From assembly GCA_014526335.1 (NCBI GenBank), contig JACTAT010000060.1:2100193-2164192 (forward strand): a DNA stretch of 64,000 nt, given 5' to 3'. The notes beneath the pieces are model-generated. The model made no database searches, was not told the origin of the DNA, and saw only the letters and a list, made by a program, of their open reading frames with translations. The stretch comes from Chrysaora quinquecirrha. Lineage: Eukaryota > Cnidaria > Scyphozoa > Semaeostomeae > Pelagiidae. Both the position numbers and the translations under genes were made by a program. Of this stretch, positions 31,028 through 42,712 are shown piece by piece; position 1 is the stretch's first letter, and every line of letters begins with the position of its first letter.

Positions 31028-31474
31028 ATGAAAGAGCTAAACAACAGTCACAAGTACATAAGAAAGTGCAAGTCTGATATCCTGTCCCTGGAAAGCAGGC
31101 TGCGTCAAATTTATATTCGTTTAAAGGCTACCATCGCCAATATGCAAGAAGATGAGTTCTCCAGGGTCATCAATGAAAGTCTTAATGATGACCTAAACGA
31201 CAGCATCGTCTCCATCGACATGATGGATATGGATATGCAAGATGATGTCAAGTCCATCGAAGACAGCGAGGTCCAGGTACCTGAATCAATGGAGCCCCCA
31301 CAACTTGAAAAGGATCAGCAAGTAAACATTTCTGAAGCAAACAGTTCTGACACTAATAAAAATGTTCTTAATTTTATAAATATTTTTGTTATGATGAAAC
31401 AAGTAGAAAATAATTCTCTGCATCCTGTCTACATTCCGGCTTTAAGGCACGAATCTCTGCGCACTTCTGCATGA
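31028..31474 (+). CDS. Hypothetical acidic coiled-coil protein
   Basis: A 148-codon ORF whose ATG is the third base after a TTTCAG acceptor. Residues 5-45 are basic and heptad-like (YIRKCKSDILSLESRLRQIY). Residues 48-90 are strongly acidic and Met/Asp rich (SIDMMDMDMQDDVKSIEDSE). The rest is polar and low in structure. I recognise no family. It lies between the promoter-like repeat and the tandem repeats that precede the Helitron, so it may be an accessory ORF of a mobile element, or chance coding. Confidence 0.4.
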   Translation: MKELNNSHKYIRKCKSDILSLESRLRQIYIRLKATIANMQEDEFSRVINESLNDDLNDSIVSIDMMDMDMQDDVKSIEDSEVQVPESMEPPQLEKDQQVNISEANSSDTNKNVLNFINIFVMMKQVENNSLHPVYIPALRHESLRTSA

Positions 31475-31739
31475 AATACCGAAGCTTTCCTCTTGCAAAC
31501 TGCAAGATTTATTATCACTACTCTCGCGTATAAAGAGTTTCTTCCATTTTTTTTCGTTCCTCGAAAATTATTCCCCTTCTCCAGCAGTTTAGACACTTTT
31601 CACCCATAACTTTAAACATATTTTAGCCATTGTAACATGTCTATACTTAACAAGGTCTACTGTAATGCCTCACCACTATTTATTCCTTACAGTTTATATA
31701 AAAATTATATGCAAAAACCATGCAGTATTGAGACTACAG

Positions 31740-33965
31740 GCAAACCATAGCTGTTGAAACAAAAGGATTTCCCAGGGACTTCCATTGAATCTATAGAATT
31801 AACGGCAACCGAAAAAGACGAGGGCCATTTCACTCCCTGAAACAAAAGGATTCTTACAAGATTCCTACGAAAACAATATAGATTCCAGCTTAGGGTGTAC
31901 TAGAAAAGACATTTAAAATGAGTGAAATGCCCCACCCTTCACAGACTGGAAGCGAGATGAGCTTGTTCAATCCAAACGATATTTTCTTATGACATTGTTT
32001 ACTCCCTTCACCTTCAGCCTTGACTCGACGGCCATTTCACTGTTCAAAAAATTTTATGACATATTCGTCAACACAAAAGGAGTTACAAGGGTTTCCCATT
32101 AACACAATGGGATTTCCAGCAAAGCTGTACGTCATTTCCATGGCTTGAATCGTCCCTCAGATCGACTGCTCTTTTCTTCAAAAAGGCATGAGTTGAATAT
32201 AAATTTTTACGCTTATTAGCCATTAGAACACCAGTTGACTCTCGACAATTGCTGACGTGACGTCAAACGAAAACCTTCAGTATTTCAAATGATATTGTCA
32301 CTTATGTTTCAATATGTTTCCTTTAAACACACACACAAAACATCATTTCAAACACCGCCACAAATATCATACCCTCATCTATTTCAAATCTGTCTGCGAC
32401 TTTCATTGATTCTATAAAGAACTGTCAGACACTTGCCTCAATCACGCAAACACTTGCCTCAATTTCAAATTTAATGGACAATCCTTTTGCCTTCACTTTT
32501 TTTAAGCAACCCATGGCGCCATATTATATCCTATCTCATTGTTTACTTCATCTCACACCCCCACGCAAATATCTCATTTGAGGTTTTCCTATTCTATATC
32601 ATCGCAAACGTACTCAGACAAATTGTTCTTCTCTGAACTCTGTGTGCGCGACAGTGGCCATCGGAAACTGTTGTTCCACAGGCTTTTTAACTCTTTATTC
32701 CATTCAACTTTTCTTATATCGCTTCTGCAAATTGTTACTTTCCAACGTTTTACTTTCAATTTTTTCTTTCCAATACAGTCTCTTCCATTGGTGGTCAGTT
32801 CGTCGAAAGCGTCATATTTGAGACATACATTATAGTCAGCACGAGGTTTGTTTCATGCTTTTCTTCATGATATGCTCCCATCGATACTAAATATATAATA
32901 ACCCGATATGCTCCCCTGTTTCTCCTCATTTCCTCATTTTATATCACTCACAAACTATTTGTATAATAATTCTATAGGTACCAAACTACGTTCCTCATTA
33001 CAAATTGCAGCATTAACAGATGCGTGGGGTATTTCACCCTCAAAAAAAAAAATGAAAGACATTTCCCCTCACAAGAACGAAAGGGTAATGCCTGCAATAT
33101 CGTCAAAATTTGTCTTCTTTCTTGGTACTGAATCCTTCTTATAAAATTTTGTTCCATGTCAGTTATTCGATAGTACTTAACGCTAAATTTTTTTATTTTC
33201 GTTGAAACAAAAGGATTTAGAAGGCATTTCTATGAAATAATAGAATTTCCAGCAATGGTGTACACAATTACAACGACGTGCATTGCCCCTCCAATCCATT
33301 TCCCCCATCCAGGGACTATACCCAACAAATCGTTTCGGGGGAGGGCATCCGTCCGGCTTAATTTATGTGAGCATATTTTATGATCCATTTCCTCCGTTCT
33401 ATTAACGTTTATATTTTCTAATTTTGTACCACTCAAAAACTATTTCTATATATTTATATTCCCAACAACGTTTCTCATTATACATAACAGCAGTTTTATA
33501 AATGTTTTCTATAAACAACCTGTTTGTTTCTCTTTATGAACAGTAACCGATGCGAGGGACATTTCACTCTCCAACAAGCGACAGATATTTTCCTTTCAAC
33601 AAAATGATTTCGAAGGCATTTCTATGAAATAATAACATTTCCATCAAAGGTCTACATCATTTTCCAGGAGTGACTCCTGGAGTTAATTGCCCCTCGAACC
33701 GATGTGCCCCACCTAGGGACTGTACTTTAACAGATTGTTATGGGAGTTTGGCTTTATTTTTTTGAGGATCTGCCATTCTCCATTTCTTCTCTTTTTCACG
33801 AAACTCTATTTCCTTACGATACAAACATTACATTTAGATATACAAATCTGAAATTGCGACTTATAGGTCATGAACACTTATTCTGTTATATGGTACAAAC
33901 ATTACTTGCAGGGATTAACATCAACACTTCATGCACTTCTTTCAGTATAAATACTAAATTTAAAT
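31740..33965. repeat. Degenerate ~400-bp tandem repeat field
   Basis: The module CGTTGAAACAAAAGGATTT..GGCATTTCTATGAAATAAT..CATTTCC..CCAGGGACT..ACTCAAAAACTATTT..CTCATTA..CAGCA recurs. The clearest copies begin near 33197 and 33592; older partial copies are near 31745, 31840, 32068 and 32900-33100. The same GTTGAAACA word occurs at 29741 and 30259. Reads as non-coding. Confidence 0.6.
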
Positions 33966-34440
33966 AAATTTCCACATCAATACTGTACACAACAAACAAT
34001 TGTAATAAAATTATACATTTCTGACATCTGGTTTCAATCAACACTGTATTAATACAAATTGTATCTTCATGCTTTTAACACTGTATTATGGTACAAATAC
34101 TGTATGCAAATATCTCTCAGTATCAATGCTAAATTTAAAGAAATAACCTTCAATACTGTACACCACAAACAATTGTAATAAAAGTAAGTATCAATGCTAA
34201 ATTTTAAGAAATAACCATCAATACTGTACACCACAAACAATTGCAATAAAAGTATACATTCATGACATCAGGTTTCCATCAATACTGTATTTATGCAAAT
34301 TGTATCTTTAGGATTTTTAACACTGTATCATGGTACAAATACTGTATGCATATACCTCTCAGTATGAATGCAAATTTAAAGAAATAACCATCCATACTGT
34401 ACACCACAAACATTCTAATTAAAATATAACTTCATAAAAT
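33966..34440. repeat. Tandem ~180-bp repeat just upstream of the Helitron ORF
   Basis: ATCAATACTGTACACCACAAACAATTG recurs at about 33980, 34150, 34212 and 34390. Intervening words CACTGTATTATGGTACAAATACTGTATGC and CTCAGTATCAATGC are each repeated. About three full or partial units end 260 bp before the replication-protein ATG. Confidence 0.75.
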
Positions 34441-34700
34441 TTGCTTTCCATCACCACGGTAATACAAATAATCTCTCATGCACTTTACAACAACACTGTA
34501 TTATAGTACACATTGTAATTTTCAGAAATTACCTTTATTACAAACTCTTACCATCACCATTGTCAATATTTGTGCCATAATTTTCCTGCCCTCCATAAGG
34601 TTTTAGCCTTACATGATTAACTTCTCTTTATTTTACGATCATTACTTACAAACACATTTCTTACTACTATCAAATAAAGAATAGCCACTACCTATCTGTC

Positions 34701-37700
34701 ATGCCACAACGACGGAGAGGACAAGTAAATGCACGGACAGCCAGACAGCGCCGGAGGCAGCGTTATGAACATGCACAAAATCAACACAATAACATTGCTA
34801 ACAATCAGCAGCTACCTCTGGCAGACCCAGTACAGGAATTACATGCATTGCAAAATGAAGTTGATGATGCAAGACAAAGACAACAACTAAACCAACATGG
34901 AAACTATCCTGAAGTTCAAGCTCCTGTACAGGTGCACAATAATGACAACGCTCAACCTGGAGATCAACCAGTTCAGGAATATCCTGACCAGCATACTCTT
35001 GGCAGAATGGACAATCTATGCCAACATTGCCATGCTCTATATTTTCCAGAAGAACGAAACACTTTGCGTCAATATAACAAATGCTGTTTTGCTGGCAAAG
35101 TTTCACTCCCAGGAATACAACCACCATCACAAGCTTTAATAGAGCTCTATCAAGGTCTTTCCCCTTATTCAACCCTTTTCAAAGACAACATTCGGAAATA
35201 CAATTCTGTGCTAGCTATGGCATCATGGAATGCTCCTATTGATCGTCACCCTGGCAGGGGACCAAAGGTCATCACAATCCATGGTCAAGCCTACCACTTG
35301 ACAAGCCACGCTGACCCACCAGAAGGTGAAAGAAGACAGTATGCACAACTCTACATCCTTGACTCTAATCAGGCCTTGAGGGAACGTATTGCCAATCCAG
35401 AGAATATCAATCTTCAATATGAAATCTTGCGTATGCTTCAAGATGAGCTCACATCTGTAAATCCATATGTAATGCAGTTCAGAAACATGGGCCAAATTCT
35501 TGAACAGGAAAGAAACAATGCTGCAGCAAACAATCAGCCAGTTCCACCAGTGCGCATGATAATGGCTAGACGTCCGCATCAAGACCGCCGTTATGATGAT
35601 CCTGTTGCAAGAGAAGTTGCTGCAGTTTATGTTGGTGAAGAAGGAGCACCCCCAAATCCAGCAGACAGGGATATTGTCATATATCCAACTGCAGATAACA
35701 ACACAATACACATCAAAGCTACATCACCAAATGCAGATCCCATGACATACCCTCTACTCTTCTTCCATGGCGAATTTGGTTGGCAAACAGATCTTCAAAT
35801 ACAAAACCGCCAGCAGCACCCAGTTCGCAACAGAAGAACACGTCTGAGTTTGAACGAGTTCTATGCATACAGACTTGCATCCAGACCAGAATTTTCAACA
35901 ATTCATAATGCAGGCCTTCTATTCCAACAATATCTGGTTGATGCTTACACAAAAATTGAGGGTAATGAACTTGCATACATAAGACAGCATCAAGCAGAAT
36001 TGAGAGTTGAATCCTATCAAGGCCTCATGGATCATGTTCGTACACGGGCTGAAGAAAACAATGCAAATGTCGGCCGTGTAGTTATCCTACCTTCCACATA
36101 CAAGGGTAGTGAACGCAACATGTACCAGAATTATCAAGATGCAATGACTATTGTTAGAAAGTATGGCAAACCAGACATATTTCTTACCATGACAGCAAAC
36201 CCTAGGTGGACTGAAGTAATTGAAAACATTAATCCACGTCAACAACCAAGTGACAGACCAGACATTGTCACACGTGTCTTTCAATTAAAACTCAAAGAGC
36301 TACTCAAAGATCTTCTGGAACGACATGTACTAGGCCGTGTCAAGGCTTACGTCTATACAATAGAGTTTCAGAAACGTGGTTTACCACATGCACACATTCT
36401 GCTATTTCTTCACGATGAAGACAAACCCCGAACAGCAGCAGATGTTGACAGACTGGTATCAGCTGAAATACCCGATGCACAAGTAAACCCACAACTCCAT
36501 CAGGTGGTCAAAAAGCACATGATTCATGGTCCTTGTGGCGAACTCAATCCAACATGTGTTTGTATGGTTAATGGGACATGCAAGAAAAACTTCCCAAAAG
36601 CTATTAACCAGGAAACTGACTTCAATGTCAATGGCTACCCACTCTACAGAAGACGTGGACAGCACACAACAGAACTACGTAATCACAGAGTGAATGATTC
36701 CTGGGTTGTACCACATAATCCACAGCTTTTGATGAAATTCAACTGCCACATCAATGTTGAAATATGCACATCAATTGCAAGTGTTAAGTACATTTTAAGT
36801 ACATCAACAAAGGTTATGATTGTGCTCATCTGGAAATCAGAGAAAACACTGTCCATCATGATGAAATCATGCAATACCTTAATGCAAGGTATGTTGGCCC
36901 ACATCAAGCTGTTTTCAGAATCTTGCAGTTCAAGTTGCATGATCGAAGTCACACAATCATACGACTTGCAATCCACCTTCCGCTTCAGCAAAACATCTAT
37001 TTCCATGAGGGACAGGAGCACAGAGTTCTTCATGTCAACAATAACACAACACTAACTGCATGGCTCCAACTCAATCTAGAAGATGAGCAGGCACGTCAGT
37101 ACCTTTACCATGAAATTCCAGAGCACTATACTTTTGACAACACTACAAAAAAATGGAAACAAAGGCAGCGTATTACGACATCAATAATTGGTCGTATATA
37201 TCAAGTTCAGCCCTCCCAGCAAGAAAGGTTTGCTTTAAGGTTACTTCTACTACACTGTAGAGGTGCAACATCATTTGAGAACCTTAGAACCATAGATGGC
37301 CACACACATGCCACATTTAAAGAAGCAGCAAGAGCAATGGGACTGCTTGAAGATGACAGAGAGCACAGAGCTTGCTTACAAGAAGCACAGCTTATGAACA
37401 TGCCTTATCAAATGAGGCAATTATTTGCTACCCTAATCGTCTTCCAAACACCATCAGATATCAGAGCACTTTTTGATGAATTCAAAGATGCTATGGCAGA
37501 AGATTACATTCATCAAGATCAGCAGCATTTCAATGATCCCACCATAACTTTCGAAGACAGGCATTTGCATCTTCTGTTGTGGGACATTGATACCAATCTA
37601 AGAGTTCATGGCAAATCAATAACAGATGCAGACTTTGTGGATCTTCCACAGCTGCCACACAATTTTGTGCAACCACAAAATGATATCCATCACATAGATA

Positions 37701-38077
37701 TAGAAGAAGAGCAGCGACTTGGTCAAGAAATGCATGCAAATTTGAATATTGAACAACGTCACATCTATGAAACAGTCATGCATGCAGTACAGACCAATTC
37801 ACAGCAAAACTGCTACTTTGTTGATGGGCCAGCAGGAACAGGTAAGACTTTCCTGTATAACACCATAGTTATTTGTGTAGCATACTCAGGCATAGCTAGC
37901 ACACTACTTATCAACGGTGCTACAGCGCACTCAACTTTTCAAATACCTATCCCCTTATTGCCACAATCAACTTGCAATATAAAGCGCCAAAGTGCAAGAG
38001 CACACAGGCTCTTACAAACCACAGTTTTCATTTGGGACGAGGCATCCATGATCCCTGCAAAAGCATTAAATGGGTAG
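34701..38077 (+). pseudogene. Helitron Rep-helicase gene, frameshifted and 3'-truncated
   Basis: Helitrons move by rolling-circle replication using a Rep nuclease fused to a PIF1-type helicase. The first frame (34701 to about 36800) has a basic N-terminus, a Cys/His cluster (CQHCHALYFPEE), the Helitron_like_N region (DIFLTMTANPRWTEV) and the two-His metal motif GLPHAHILLFL. Near 36797 the frame shifts by one base, at AAGTACATTTTAAGTAC. The second frame continues with NKGYDCAHLEIR-type sequence and runs to 38077. It includes the helicase Walker A GPAGTGKT and Walker B WDEAS. About ten residues appear missing after FLYNTIV, and the protein ends at MIPAKALNG, before helicase motifs III-VI. So the gene has at least a frameshift and a large 3' deletion. 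The ATG follows an AT-rich leader. Confidence 0.85.
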
Positions 38078-38101
38078 CGGGTACTGAGTCTGCGGATAAA
38101 A

Positions 38102-38120
38102 ACGCCCGCGTAGCGGGCGT
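38102..38120. repeat. GC-rich hairpin after the truncated Helitron ORF
   Basis: ACGCCCGC-GTA-GCGGGCGT is a perfect 8-bp-arm palindrome in AT-rich surroundings, 24 bp after the stop. Helitron 3' ends carry such a hairpin, but no CTRR terminus follows at the usual distance. It may be the element's 3' end joined by internal deletion, or an unrelated palindrome. Confidence 0.5.
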
Positions 38121-38143
38121 AACCAAATATGTTTTATATTAGA

Positions 38144-39173
38144 TTAATTTAATGTAAAGAAATGAACTGGTAAATATACTAGCATTGAGGCTAAAACAAG
38201 ATGTACCTCTAGTCTCTTCTCAAATTCCTCATTAGTTGGATGAATTACTATTACAATTACTTGTGCAGTTGTCCTTAACCCTTCCAGTTTCACTTTCTCA
38301 ATAATTTTTGCATCATGGTTATAGCCAAATTGTGTAAGCTTCTTATAAAAATTCCTATAGAAATAAGTATAAGATGGCATCAGTCGTAAAGCTAGCATTC
38401 TTTTCATGCACATCTGAACATTTAAAAATTAGGAAATTAAAAAAATGGTAGGGTACACCAATGAATGGAAATAGCAATGCAAGGGTATGATTTTATTCTA
38501 GTTCAATGCAATCAATTATGCAGATTTGCTGTAATAGTATCATACCGAGAATCCTGAGTGTCTAACAAGAATAGCTATGAGTAGCTGCACAGCAGTCATA
38601 TTTCGAGATCTGTTTCTTAAGCAGGCTGCAGCTGCAATTCCAACTGATGTTATCCAGTCTGCATTCTTATCTTCAACTTTGAGTGCAGAAGCTTTTAGTG
38701 CAACAAGAAGTAAAGGAGCCTTTTGACTGAGTTCAGCAGTCAATTTTTCAAATGAGAAATCCAACATGCTCTCTTTGTCTGTTCTTCTCAAAGAGCTGTC
38801 TTTTCTTTTTTGCTCTCTTTCTCTGTTCCTTTTTGGCAAAGTGAAACACATTCCTTGTGGATTTGCTTCGCAATTTCAGTAAAAAAATGCTGTTTAAGAG
38901 GTGCAGAATTCCATGCAGCAGCTGCGATTTGCTTAAAAGTACCTCTACAAAGCATTTTTCAAGGGAACTCAAATCAGGGTGAAGGTACTTTTTTCTTTTC
39001 TCAGTGCTCCATTCAACCTCAGCTTTTCGATGAGTAAAATAATACAGAATATTAAAATCACAACTTCCAGTTCTTTTTTTGCTGCCTATTGACGAAATCG
39101 TTACTGTATGTCCAGCACTGACAAATTTAAGAGTACCTTTGCTCGAAATTGTGAACGATTTATCTCTGAACAT
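38144..39173 (-). pseudogene. DUF6589-type gene, N-terminal exons
   Basis: The upstream part (39173-38748) is a Lys-rich, poorly conserved leader. The overlapping frame at 38851-38540 encodes APLLLVALKASA, IAAAACLRNRSRNMTAVQLL and HSGFS, then a GTATGA donor. A TTCAG acceptor near 38414 opens LMPSYTYFYRNFYKKLTQFG and NHDAKIIEKVKLE. In cnidarian DUF6589-type proteins I recall this order: a helix over repressed ligand-like RNRSR..M..Q, then LG.NHD. Frames change between the two halves of the first part. The DUF6589 core is not seen here. Confidence 0.5.
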
Positions 39174-39539
39174 CTAATTAATATCTACAGAATATCCAAT
39201 GAAAATACCATTAAATTCGGAAATATACTTAATGGTTGTATTAAATTACTATATTTTTGCAAACTCTTCTACAGAAAATAAGAACTTCGCATAGCTCTCT
39301 TCATTGAAGCGTTTATCAAAAACAAACATTAAAGATTTTCAATATTATTAAGTTTTTCAATATTCAAGTTCTATTACGCACGTTTGACGGATCAATTCCT
39401 CTTTGGGAGCTATCTTCAACTGTGCACAGAGCCAATTACTATTATCCTCCTTTTTCTCTATGTCAGTTGGCTACAAACAAAATTTATTGCACGATAGGCA
39501 ATATGCTATTTGTCTTTGTTTCAGCAGCACTCTAGCAAC

Positions 39540-40055
39540 ATGCAACAATGAAGACCACTGCGTTTCTCTCTAGCTCTGACCAAAGTTCCGCATCAAATGG
39601 GACCTTTTCAATAAATGAAGATCCAACTGGAGTCCATACTACACAATAGCCATGCTTTGCACCAAGGAGAGCCGTTTGACATATGACCTGACTGTAATAT
39701 TTATCACTGCAAAGTAGACTAGGCTCACCCTCTGCTCCTATCTCAAGTTAGTCAAGTTCAGCATATGCATCAAATCATTTTTATCTTTTATCATGTATGC
39801 ACACTTGTACTCTACATGACCCTTGGCACCATCCTCGCAGCACTTGCAATGGAAAGTGTTGTCAGGGGTTACTTTTATAAACGGAAAAGAATAGCTTGCA
39901 AGTAGACCTGACTCCAGTAGTTTTCCCTTTCTATGCTTTTTAACCTCTTGCTCAGAAAAGGCCTCCCTTGCATCTTTTTCATGTTCTCTTCCGTACTTCA
40001 TTGCAGAAAGCGACCCAATGTCAAAGCTTTGAAAATTCTTGCCAGCAATGGGATG
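39540..40055 (-). pseudogene. YqaJ-type nuclease domain, frameshifted
   Basis: YqaJ/lambda-exonuclease-like domains degrade DNA ends and occur in phages and in ISL2EU-type and other eukaryotic elements. MKYGREHEKDAREAF, LLESGLLASYSFPFIKVTPDN and HVEYKCAYMIKDKN follow the domain's order, with the acidic D in VTPD and the E-x-K of VEYKC. After LTNLR* the frame changes and continues CSDKYYSQVICQTALLGAKHG, then a block with VPFDAELW, the domain's last helix. The open frame extends about 15 codons before the first ATG (40001), so the true start is upstream. Confidence 0.65.
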
Positions 40056-40059
40056 ACTT

Positions 40060-41270
40060 TCACTTTTCTACCCCTAGAGCTTGCAATGGTGTTGACTTTT
40101 GTTCCTGTAATGCAGCCAATTCTTTGCTCCACTGTTCATTGAAAGTGCCCAAGAACTTGCATCCTTATAACAATCAAAGATTTGTGGAAGTGATCCACTA
40201 GACTTGATACACAAGTGGTTTGTAATGTGGCTATTGAATTGAATTGCTAGATGCCACTTGTAATTTTACAGTCCAGAAATTTGTCTTGCCCGACAACGTT
40301 TTATCTTCCCAATCAGATTGCAGACAATTTTATTAGAGCAAATTGATTGGTTAATCGATTCCTCCCACCTTTCTGTTCCTTTAAAATTTCATTTTGCAAG
40401 CAGGAGCCACAGTTTCTAATAGGGATAGGGATGGATGGTGCATGTTGAAGACTTGTGTTTTACCTGCTGAGACACAGAGCCAGGAATATGACAGTTGCTG
40501 AAATTATTGTGATTCAAGACTGACTAGAATTTACATTACTTACAACTTATATACACTTACTAACCAAAAAAATTACAGAGAGAACAAAGGAATGAAAAAA
40601 AAAGAGAAAGTCTATACATTACACTTAATACGATAGAAAGGCTATATTTACTCATGCCCAGACTCATCCTGTCCTGCTACAGTCTACCCCTCCTTGCAAA
40701 AAAATTCTGAGACGGGTTAAAGAATTTTTACTCAGTAAAACGCTACAAAAGTATAGAAGTAAGGATTGCGATACATGAATGTAAATAAGGGAAAGTGAAT
40801 GAAATATTAACTTTGTGTAGAATGAATTCTGTTTTCTCCAGGTCAAAATTGCTAAAACAGATTGATTTATAAATGCACTTGAAATTGCTCTTTGCTCTTT
40901 TAATTCTAAGCATGTATTATACATCTATTACCTAGTTATTGATCTAACATTGCATGACACAGAACTGTTCAATTGGTTACTGTCATGATATAAAGTATTA
41001 CACATAGTACAGTAAAGGAATCCTCAATAGAATAATTTTATAGAATCTTCCTCTGCATTGAAATCTATGCTGAGTACCAACAACAATACTCATGACAGTA
41101 CCTGGCTACATTTTCATGTGCTTCTTTCCAGTGCAGAATTCATTATCCACAATAAAACTCAATTCATAATCAGTGTTTCGAGGTCTTTCCCATGATATAA
41201 ATTGCTAACGTCGTGTTTGAAGGAAAGGCGTCATTAGCAACAGTACTCGCTCTGACCTTAAATAAATACT
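40060..41270. other. Spacer
   Basis: No supported gene. The short minus-strand ORF at 40664-40924 has no motif. An intron of the flanking minus-strand fragments is possible. Confidence 0.4.
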
Positions 41271-41273
41271 CTT

Positions 41274-41930
41274 TTATCTTAATTGAATAGAAAAAGGCGA
41301 AAACTGTGAAGAATATGTAAAAATAAGCTCTGCAAGGCTTTCCATATTTTTTTTGATCTTCTTCTTTAATTGTTCTCCACAGATGGAAAAAAGTCGCCAT
41401 CTTACCTCTTTCATTCTTGTGTTGATCGGGTGTACGTTACTTTCTTTTGCAAGCACAGTTGGCATGTCAGCTGTTGCAAAAATGTGCATGTCGCTAGCAA
41501 GCTCATTGTCTATGACATGCATTTTTTGGTGCTGGAAAATGTGTGGTATCACCCTCAACCAGAAGCAGTAAGATTTACAATCAATTATCACTGGACTCCA
41601 ATGAAAATCGTTCAAGAGAATTACTTCCTTGTCATCTACACCAACCCACGCAAATGTTCCGTGTGCTGGGTTGCTGAATGTATCAGAAATATGCATAATA
41701 GGATTCAGTAAAAGACTCTTCCCACAGTTAGATGGTCCATGAACAAAGATATTCCTGAACTTGCCACAGCCATCCTTCAGCAGGTCATAGACGGCTGTCA
41801 CAAATAAGAGACAGCAATACCATTTTGGAGAAGGACGTGTTCAGCACTTTCAAGCCATACTCCCTCGTAGCCTTCAACACATCGATTTTCCCTGGTAGCC
41901 TGGAGTATCTCTATGCAAGATCTCTGTTTC
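41274..41930 (-). pseudogene. SF3-type P-loop ATPase domain, frameshifted
   Basis: The frame from 41801 down to 41274 contains the P-loop VHGPSNCGKSLLL, then AWVGVDDKEVILLNDFHW (Walker B with adjacent acidic residue) and DMHIFATADMP, a sensor-like segment. This order is that of superfamily 3 helicases of small DNA viruses, and of a multicopy family in corals and sponges that I recall but cannot name. Immediately upstream on the same strand, in another frame, is EGYEGVWLESAEHVL (about 41820-41880), the family's preceding helix, so a one-base shift or TGA breaks the gene. No nickase domain was seen. It is on the same strand as the YqaJ and DUF6589-type fragments. Confidence 0.6.
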
Positions 41931-42444
41931 CTTTGCAGCTTGCTGTTGGCCTGAGCCAGCTCTCATGTCAGACTGAGAGCATTATCAATGCACTTAGTGC
42001 CTTTGTAAGCCAGGAGTACAACAAGTCTGCAGTTACCCTGACTTTGTTATCGTGCAGCAAGCGCCATCACTCCTACCAGTGTTCTTGGACTATCAAATCT
42101 GAGCTCTTTTATATTGGATTTAGTAACTCTGCAGCTTGCTGAAACTGCAATGATAATACCCAATGTAGAAATTACTATAAAGTTATATCTTGGTTGTAAA
42201 ACTGTCAGAATAGTGCTGTTCCTACCAACTGACTTTGAAAAATGTTTTCCAGAGTTGCAATAACTGTATTAACACTTTTCTTAAACATCTCCAAGGCCTA
42301 CACTCTTTCTGTCAACTTACAGTCCTATTATCCTCTCCAGAGCAGATGCTTAAAACTTTTAGAGGCACAAAATCACACACTAACACCATATCAAAACTAG
42401 TACAACAAAACATTACTTTGATTAGGTAAGCTATGGCTATCTTT

Positions 42445-42556
42445 AAAACATGGAATACGGAATGACTGAATGACCGAATACAGAATGACGGAATACGGAA
42501 TGACAGAATGACGGAATACGGAATGACGGAATATGGAATGACGGAATGATGAAAAG
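42445..42556. repeat. ~12-bp minisatellite (GGAATGAC/GGAATAC)
   Basis: About nine units such as GGAATACGGAATGAC and GGAATGACGGAATATGG repeat in tandem. The locus is purine rich on this strand and has no gene. Confidence 0.9.
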
Positions 42557-42712
42557 GTGTTAAGTAATAATAATAATATTAATAAATAATAAACTTCTTA
42601 TTAATAATAAACAGCTCGTACTCTCAAGAGAGTGGGCTAATAAAAACCAACTTATATACATATCCTAATACAGCAAAGACATCATATTTACAATGAACAT
42701 CATAATTGACAA

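Noticed and set aside
34798..37739. Long minus-strand ORFs opposite the Helitron gene
   Set aside because: They are shadows of the Rep-helicase coding strand.
41274..41930. Integrated parvovirus-like genome
   Set aside because: Only the SF3-type ATPase region is seen. No nickase domain or capsid-like ORF is adjacent, and similar ATPases occur in invertebrate multicopy families.
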